Below are positions 5,978-10,144 of a stretch of 10,144 nt of DNA, piece after piece; the stretch's first letter is position 1, and each line of letters starts with the position of its first letter. The notes under the pieces are model-generated. The model had not been told where the DNA came from and ran no database searches. It saw nothing but the letters and a program-made list of their open reading frames with translations. This DNA is from CAXGUU01 sp964012875 (GTDB lineage Bacteria; Pseudomonadota; Gammaproteobacteria; Ga0077536): positions 1-10,144 of the forward strand of contig CAXGUU010000110.1 of assembly GCA_964012875.1 (NCBI GenBank). Direction: 5' to 3'. The position numbers were made by a program, and so were the translations under genes.

Positions 5978-6163
5978 CATAATCTCCTTCAGACGAAGCG
6001 TGCAGGCAACACTTCGATCTGACAGGCAGTGATACCCAATAAATCCTGCTGCCCATGACTGAGGCCCATGGTGCGATTGAGTACAGCAGGGCTCGATTTT
6101 GTGCGATATTCGGTTGTACCCGGCAACGACGCTCAAACCAGACTGAACAAGAACCGGCAACCC

Positions 6164-6535
6164 ATGCATAAACACAGTCTCACTCACGACCCAGAAAACG
6201 GCCTCTCGACCTCGATCATCATCAGCCCGCCGTCGCCGCCAACATCGGCGAAACGCCGCCGCCGGCTGTCTGCAATGCTGGCCGGGATGGACGCCGTGAA
6301 GGAAGCTCACCTGGTCGAGGTTGTAACATTGGGTGAGCCCGGCTCAAAGCGCCTGGTTCTTTTCGTCGTGGTCTATGAATGGATGGAAATAGACACTGTC
6401 CAGTCGAGTGTTGCCACGCAACTCAAAAAATTTCGCCGTTTTCGCGAACGGCTGGATTTGCACGTCGGCTGCGAGGACTTCCCGTTGATAAAAACCATTC
6501 GAGAAGCGAAGTGCATCGTCGGCTGGCGCGATTGA
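6164..6535 (+). CDS. Uncharacterised 123-residue protein
   Basis: I do not recognise the family. The first 35 residues are Ser/Pro-rich and probably disordered, followed by a basic patch K-R-R-R-R. The rest looks like a compact alpha/beta domain: A-H-L-V-E-V-V-T-L-G, a hydrophobic strand R-L-V-L-F-V-V-V-Y-E-W, a helix Q-S-S-V-A-T-Q-L-K-K-F-R-R-F, then D-L-H-V-G-C-E-D-F-P-L-I-K-T-I-R-E-A. No signal peptide or membrane segment is seen. The start is uncertain: ATG 6164 has no clear ribosome site, while an in-frame ATG at 6068 has GAGG only 3 nt upstream and adds residues with no protein-like character. It is divergent from the P450 and followed by the palindromic element. The pattern of strands and helix argues for a real gene, but no function should be assumed. 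Confidence 0.65.
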   Translation: MHKHSLTHDPENGLSTSIIISPPSPPTSAKRRRRLSAMLAGMDAVKEAHLVEVVTLGEPGSKRLVLFVVVYEWMEIDTVQSSVATQLKKFRRFRERLDLHVGCEDFPLIKTIREAKCIVGWRD

Positions 6536-6552
6536 GCAATAAATGAATAAAT

Positions 6553-6622
6553 GGGGTCAGACCACGTTGTCGTTATGCATTGGATTGCGGTTCATTGCAT
6601 CGCGAAAATGTGGTCTGACCCC
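6553..6622. repeat. 70-bp near-perfect palindrome (REP/MITE-like element) with 13-bp GGGGTCAG-type ends
   Basis: GGGGTCAGACCAC (6553-6565) is exactly inverted as GTGGTCTGACCCC (6610-6622). The interior continues in register without bulges: ATGCATTG (6575-6582) against CATTGCAT (6593-6600) with one mismatch, and five of nine pairs between. In all, 25 of 30 positions pair around a 10-nt loop. It fills most of the gap between the unknown gene and the PQQ dehydrogenase. Length, clean ends and extended palindromy suggest a mobile repetitive unit of the REP (RAYT-mobilised) or MITE kind; no transposase is in the window. It may also act as a transcriptional barrier or mRNA-end hairpin, although no U-run follows. 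Confidence 0.7.
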
Positions 6623-6652
6623 GCCTGACTCTGCCTACCTGGAGATACAACA

Positions 6653-8491
6653 ATGTTACGACCGATGCTGATCGGATCACTGTTATTCACGGCTACGGCC
6701 ATGGCAAGCGATGAAATGGCACTGCCCGAGAACACCAACTGGCTGAACTACAATTACAATGTCAACGGCGAACGATATATCCCGTTGAACCAGATCAACA
6801 GCGAAAACGCGACACAACTGGGCGAAGTCTGCAGCCTGAAGGTGGACGACATCGCGTCGTTCCATACGAGCATTTTGCACGTTCACGGCGTGCTGTATTT
6901 CACAACGCCGACCGACACGCTCGCGGTTGATTCAAAAACCTGCAAACAGATCTGGCGTCACCACCACGTTGAAGAACGTATGAACGCCGCTGTCATCCGG
7001 ACCAATCGCGGTGTCGCTTACGCCAATGGTCGCGTCTTCCGTGGCACGGTCGACAGCCAACTGCTGGCACTGGATGCCAAAACCGGCGAAGTGCTGTGGC
7101 AACACCGGGTCGGCGAACCGGCGGTCGGCGAATTTTTCAGTGCCGCGCCGCAGGTTTACCAGGGCTTGGTATTGATGGGCGCTGCCGGTGGAGACTGGGG
7201 TATTCGTGGCCGCATGATGGCCTACGACGCGGTAACCGGCCGCGAGGTGTGGCGGTTTTACACCATCCCGCGGGGCGACGAACCGGGGGCGGAATCGTGG
7301 AAAGATGCGGACAGTGCGCGTACCGGCGGCGGCGGGACATGGACCACGTTCACCATCGACGTCAGCAGCGGTGAGGTCTTTGTTCCGGTCGGCAACCCCG
7401 CCCCTGATCTCCTGCCCGAGAAACGCCCTGGCGAAAATCTGTTTACGAATTCCATGGTAGTGCTCGACGCCAACACCGGCGCCCTTAAGTGGTATTACCA
7501 GGTCGTTTCGAACGACGGTCAGGATCTCGACCTGGGCGCGGCACCGGTCCTGTACTACAACGAAGACGGCGACCGCATGGTGGCGTTCGGCAGTAAGGAC
7601 GGCTACGTCTACGGCGTAAACCGGGAAACCAAAAAACGGGTTTTCCGCACCCCCGTGACGCGCATCCAAAACGCCGGCGTTGCACCGACACCGGAAGGCA
7701 TAGACGTCTGCCCTGGCCCCATTGGCGGTGTTGAATGGAACGGACCGGCACTCGATCGCCCCAATCATCAGCTCATGGTGGGCGCGGTCGACTGGTGCGC
7801 GACGCTCAAATCCGCAACCGACTTTAAATACAAGCCGGGTGATTTTGCTTTTGGCGGTACCTTCGAGTTCATCGGCAAGGGCGCAGGCTGGATTTACGCC
7901 ATGAGCGCCGACGACGGCAAGGTCAACTGGAGTCGCAAAACCGAAGGCCCGCACGTCGCTGGCATCACGCCCACCTCCGGCGGCATCGCGTTTACCGGCG
8001 ACATGGCCGGAAACTTCTGGGCGCTGGACAGCAAAACCGGCAAGGCCTTGTACGAAACGAAAGTCGGCGGCGGTCTCGCCGGTGGCGTTATCACCTACAT
8101 GCGCGATTCGAAGCAGTACGTCGCTTTCGTTGCCGGCAACGTCTCGCGCCTGACCTGGGGTGACGTCGGCCCGCCCACCCTCCATGTTTATGCGCTCGGC
8201 GGCGGGAAAGGTAACAAGAACAAGCCGGTTGCCGCGAAACCGGCTGAAAAAGCCGGTGCGCCAAATGCAGCTAATGGTGCGAAGATTTACGGCAAGGTTT
8301 GCTCCAGCTGCCACGGCGGCAAAGGCGAAGGCGGTGTTGGCCCGGCCTTGATCGGTATAAAAGCGAGGCTGGGCAACGAGAAGATTGTCGAGTGGATCAA
8401 GAACCCGTCCGACAAGATGCCCAAGCTCTATCCCGCCATGCTCGGTGAACAAGCCGTGGTCGACGTCGCAGCTTACCTCGAGAAACTGTGA
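6653..8491 (+). CDS. Periplasmic PQQ-dependent quinohemoprotein alcohol dehydrogenase with C-terminal cytochrome c domain
   Basis: A 612-residue protein. Residues 1-18 are a signal peptide, likely cut after A16-M-A. Residues ~25-515 form the quinoprotein beta-propeller, with repeated tryptophan-docking motifs (A-L-D-A-K-T-G-E-V-L-W, A-Y-D-A-V-T-G-R-E-V-W, V-L-D-A-N-T-G-A-L-K-W). Likely metal and catalytic residues, by alignment to methanol dehydrogenase from memory, are D181 (in G-G-D-W-G-I-R-G), N248 (in G-N-P-A-P) and D291. The vicinal Cys-Cys pair of classical enzymes is absent (A113-V114 region). An Ala/Pro/Lys-rich linker (~518-540) leads to a class I cytochrome c: C550-S-S-C-H554, with Met589 in K-M-P the probable sixth ligand. 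It should oxidise an alcohol or aldehyde in the periplasm and pass electrons through its own haem to the respiratory chain. GGAG at 6641-6644 supports the ATG. PQQ synthesis genes are not in the window. Confidence 0.93.
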   Translation: MLRPMLIGSLLFTATAMASDEMALPENTNWLNYNYNVNGERYIPLNQINSENATQLGEVCSLKVDDIASFHTSILHVHGVLYFTTPTDTLAVDSKTCKQIWRHHHVEERMNAAVIRTNRGVAYANGRVFRGTVDSQLLALDAKTGEVLWQHRVGEPAVGEFFSAAPQVYQGLVLMGAAGGDWGIRGRMMAYDAVTGREVWRFYTIPRGDEPGAESWKDADSARTGGGGTWTTFTIDVSSGEVFVPVGNPAPDLLPEKRPGENLFTNSMVVLDANTGALKWYYQVVSNDGQDLDLGAAPVLYYNEDGDRMVAFGSKDGYVYGVNRETKKRVFRTPVTRIQNAGVAPTPEGIDVCPGPIGGVEWNGPALDRPNHQLMVGAVDWCATLKSATDFKYKPGDFAFGGTFEFIGKGAGWIYAMSADDGKVNWSRKTEGPHVAGITPTSGGIAFTGDMAGNFWALDSKTGKALYETKVGGGLAGGVITYMRDSKQYVAFVAGNVSRLTWGDVGPPTLHVYALGGGKGNKNKPVAAKPAEKAGAPNAANGAKIYGKVCSSCHGGKGEGGVGPALIGIKARLGNEKIVEWIKNPSDKMPKLYPAMLGEQAVVDVAAYLEKL

Positions 8492-8514
8492 GGAGGTCTA
8501 AAAAGTAGCGGTGC

Positions 8515-9696
8515 CTAAAAAGCGTCGCCGGGCACCCGCACCCAGCCTTCCATCAACACGCGCGAACTCCGGCTCATGATGGCTTTTCTAACCTGCCATT
8601 CGCCGTCAACCAGGTTCGCCTCGGCGCCGACGCGCAGCGTCCCGGACGGATGGCCAAAACGAACGGCGCTGAGTTCGCCGCCGCCCGCAGCCTGGTTGAC
8701 GAGCGTATCCGGAATCGCGGCCGCGGTGCCGATGGCTACGGCCGCGGTGCCCATCATGGCGTGATGCAATTTACCCATCGATAAGGCGCGCACCAGCAGA
8801 TCGACATCGCCCGCACCAACCTGTTTGCCACTGGACGAGACGTAATCCCTGGGTTTCGCCACGAACGCGACCTTGGGCGTGTGCTGCCGCTGCACCGCTT
8901 CGCTGACATCCTGAATCAAACCCATTCTGATAGCGCCGTGGGCGCGGATGGTTTCGAATATCTCGAGCGCCCTGGCATCACCGTTAATCGCGTCCTGTAG
9001 TTCGGTGCCGGTGTAACCAATGGCGTCGGCTTCGACAAAGACCGTTGGGATGCCGGCATTGATCATCGTCGCTCTGAAAGTCCCGACGCCGGGAACTTCC
9101 AGATCATCGACGAGGTTACCGGTCGGAAAGATCGAACCTTCACTATCGTCAGCAGGATCAAGGAATTCAAGTTGAACTTCCGCCGCCGGGAAGGTCACAC
9201 CATCGAGTTCGAAATCACCCGTTTCCTGCACGCCCCCGTTCGTGATGGGGACATGGACGATAATCGTCTTTTCGATATTCGCCTGCCACACCCGCACCGT
9301 GCAAATGCCGGTCTCGGGGATGCGTTCGGGATCGATCAGGCCATTGGTCACGGCAAAGCTACCCACCGCGGAAGAAAGATTGCCGCAATTACCACTCCAG
9401 TCGACGAAATCACTGTCGATGGAAACCTGCCCAAACAGGTAATCGATATCGTGATCGGGTCTAACGCTCTTGGATAGAATAACGGTCTTGCTGGTACTCG
9501 ACGTTGCGCCGCCCATGCCGTCGATTTGCTTGGCATACGGATCGGGGCTGCCAATCACGCGTTGCAGAAAATGATCCCGCGCCTGCCCGGGCTGCCGACA
9601 GTTCTCGGGCAAGTCTTCCAGTCGGAAAAAAACGCCCTTACTGGTGCCGCCCCGCATATAGGTTGCGGGCACCTTGATTTGCGGAACATAGCTCAT
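8515..9696 (-). CDS. prpF: 2-methylaconitate cis-trans isomerase PrpF
   Basis: A 393-residue protein, normal length for PrpF, opening with the family's P-A-T-Y-M-R-G-G-T-S-K-G-V-F-F segment. It has the two-domain diaminopimelate-epimerase-like fold. Lys70 (in S-T-S-K-T-V) and Cys104 (in S-G-N-C-G-N) fall where the catalytic Lys73 and Cys107 of Shewanella PrpF lie. The C-terminal signature F-G-H-P-S-G-T-L-R-V-G is present. It isomerises the 2-methylaconitate made by AcnD, so that aconitase can finish the 2-methylcitrate cycle that turns propionyl-CoA into pyruvate and succinate. It acts in the cytoplasm. Its ATG overlaps the acnD stop (ATGA, 9693-9696), so the two are translationally coupled. 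Its stop lies 23 bp from the convergent stop of the PQQ dehydrogenase, with no obvious terminator between. Confidence 0.95.
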   Translation of the reverse strand: MSYVPQIKVPATYMRGGTSKGVFFRLEDLPENCRQPGQARDHFLQRVIGSPDPYAKQIDGMGGATSSTSKTVILSKSVRPDHDIDYLFGQVSIDSDFVDWSGNCGNLSSAVGSFAVTNGLIDPERIPETGICTVRVWQANIEKTIIVHVPITNGGVQETGDFELDGVTFPAAEVQLEFLDPADDSEGSIFPTGNLVDDLEVPGVGTFRATMINAGIPTVFVEADAIGYTGTELQDAINGDARALEIFETIRAHGAIRMGLIQDVSEAVQRQHTPKVAFVAKPRDYVSSSGKQVGAGDVDLLVRALSMGKLHHAMMGTAAVAIGTAAAIPDTLVNQAAGGGELSAVRFGHPSGTLRVGAEANLVDGEWQVRKAIMSRSSRVLMEGWVRVPGDAF

Positions 9697-10144
9697 GCGG
9701 CATTCGCCTCGGCCAGAAAGTCCTGCGCGAATCGCTGCAGTACGCCGCCGGCCTCGTAGACCTGCACTTCCTCGGCAGTATCAAGCCGGCAGGTCACGGG
9801 CACCTCGACCGTCTCCCCGCTGGCGCGATGAATTAAGAGTGTCAGATCGGCCCGCGGGCTGCGAGCACCGACGACGTCGTAAGTCTCGGTTCCATCCAGG
9901 CCCAGGGTCTCACGCGTGGTGCCCGGCTTGAATTCAAGCGGCAGCACGCCCATGCCAATGAGGTTGGTACGATGAATACGCTCGAAACCTTCAGCGGCGA
10001 TAGCTTCGACACCCGCCAGGCGCACGCCCTTTGCCGCCCAGTCGCGCGAGCTGCCCTGACCGTAATCAGCGCCCGCCACGATGATCAACGGCTGACCCCG
10101 ATTCATGTAAGTCTCGATCGCCTCCCACATGCGCATGACCTTGC
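9693..10144 (-). CDS. acnD: Fe/S-dependent 2-methylisocitrate-forming dehydratase AcnD, C-terminal part (5' end beyond window)
   Basis: The frame is open from the right edge to a TGA at 9693-9695 and covers about the last 150 residues of an aconitase-family enzyme of about 860-870. This is the swivelling domain 4. It contains A-G-A-D-Y-G-Q-G-S-S-R-D-W-A-A-K-G, whose Ser-Arg pair is catalytic in aconitases, then G-V-E-A-I-A-A-E-G-F-E-R-I-H-R-T-N-L and the G-V-L-P-L-E-F loop. Overlap with prpF identifies it as AcnD rather than AcnA, since AcnD requires PrpF. It dehydrates 2-methylcitrate to 2-methylaconitate. The upstream methylcitrate genes (prpB, prpC and a regulator) would be expected beyond the right edge but cannot be seen. 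The codon for the first Met seen (10136) is internal, not the start. Confidence 0.92.
   Translation of the reverse strand, partial: KVMRMWEAIETYMNRGQPLIIVAGADYGQGSSRDWAAKGVRLAGVEAIAAEGFERIHRTNLIGMGVLPLEFKPGTTRETLGLDGTETYDVVGARSPRADLTLLIHRASGETVEVPVTCRLDTAEEVQVYEAGGVLQRFAQDFLAEANAA

Noticed and set aside
5915..6310. A 131-codon minus-strand frame upstream of the P450
   Set aside because: Its upstream two thirds look like translated non-coding sequence rich in Arg, His and Cys, antisense to the unknown plus-strand gene. Only the last 20 codons, with their own ribosome site, are of interest and are listed separately.
6932..8452. A 506-codon open frame on the minus strand opposite the PQQ dehydrogenase
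   Set aside because: It lies wholly antisense to a strongly supported gene, has low-complexity Ala/Val/Arg-rich content without motifs, and is what GC-rich codon use produces by chance.

Overview
The window looks like a chromosomal stretch from a GC-rich proteobacterium, most likely a marine-type gammaproteobacterium. This is inferred from the YghU-type glutathione transferase, the AcnD/PrpF methylcitrate branch, the PQQ- and P450-rich catabolic content, and a short GGGGTCAG-type palindromic element. No strain or species can be named from sequence alone. No rRNA, tRNA, CRISPR array, phage or insertion-sequence gene was seen.

Layout. Minus strand, 1-5980, in transcription order: a cytochrome P450 (5943-4780), an SDR-fold oxidoreductase (4748-3972), an operator-like region (3913-3957), a cupin gene (3887-3564, with a frameshifted tail to 3443), a TetR-family regulator split by an in-frame amber codon (3446-2874), a small membrane-anchored protein (2839-2402), a class C beta-lactamase-fold serine hydrolase (2342-1158), a 332-bp gap with a galE 5' remnant on the plus strand, and a Nu-class GST (yghU, 825 to the window edge). 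Plus strand: an unrecognised 123-residue protein (6164-6535), a 70-bp palindrome, and a periplasmic PQQ quinohemoprotein dehydrogenase (6653-8491). It converges on the minus-strand prpF (9696-8515) and the 3' end of acnD (from the right edge to 9693), whose stop and start codons overlap in ATGA.

How the genes may work together. P450, SDR, PQQ dehydrogenase and serine hydrolase are all suited to oxidising or hydrolysing an exogenous hydrophobic or alcohol-type substrate. AcnD and PrpF handle propionyl-CoA through the 2-methylcitrate cycle. A combined pathway is only an inference from proximity.

The most notable point is decay. The cupin carries a one-base frameshift and a TAA, the TetR carries a TAG, and the P450 start looks separated from its original ATG by a one-base shift. 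The flanking genes look intact. The operator-like inverted repeats upstream of the cupin survive. I found no clear new defence or mobile system.
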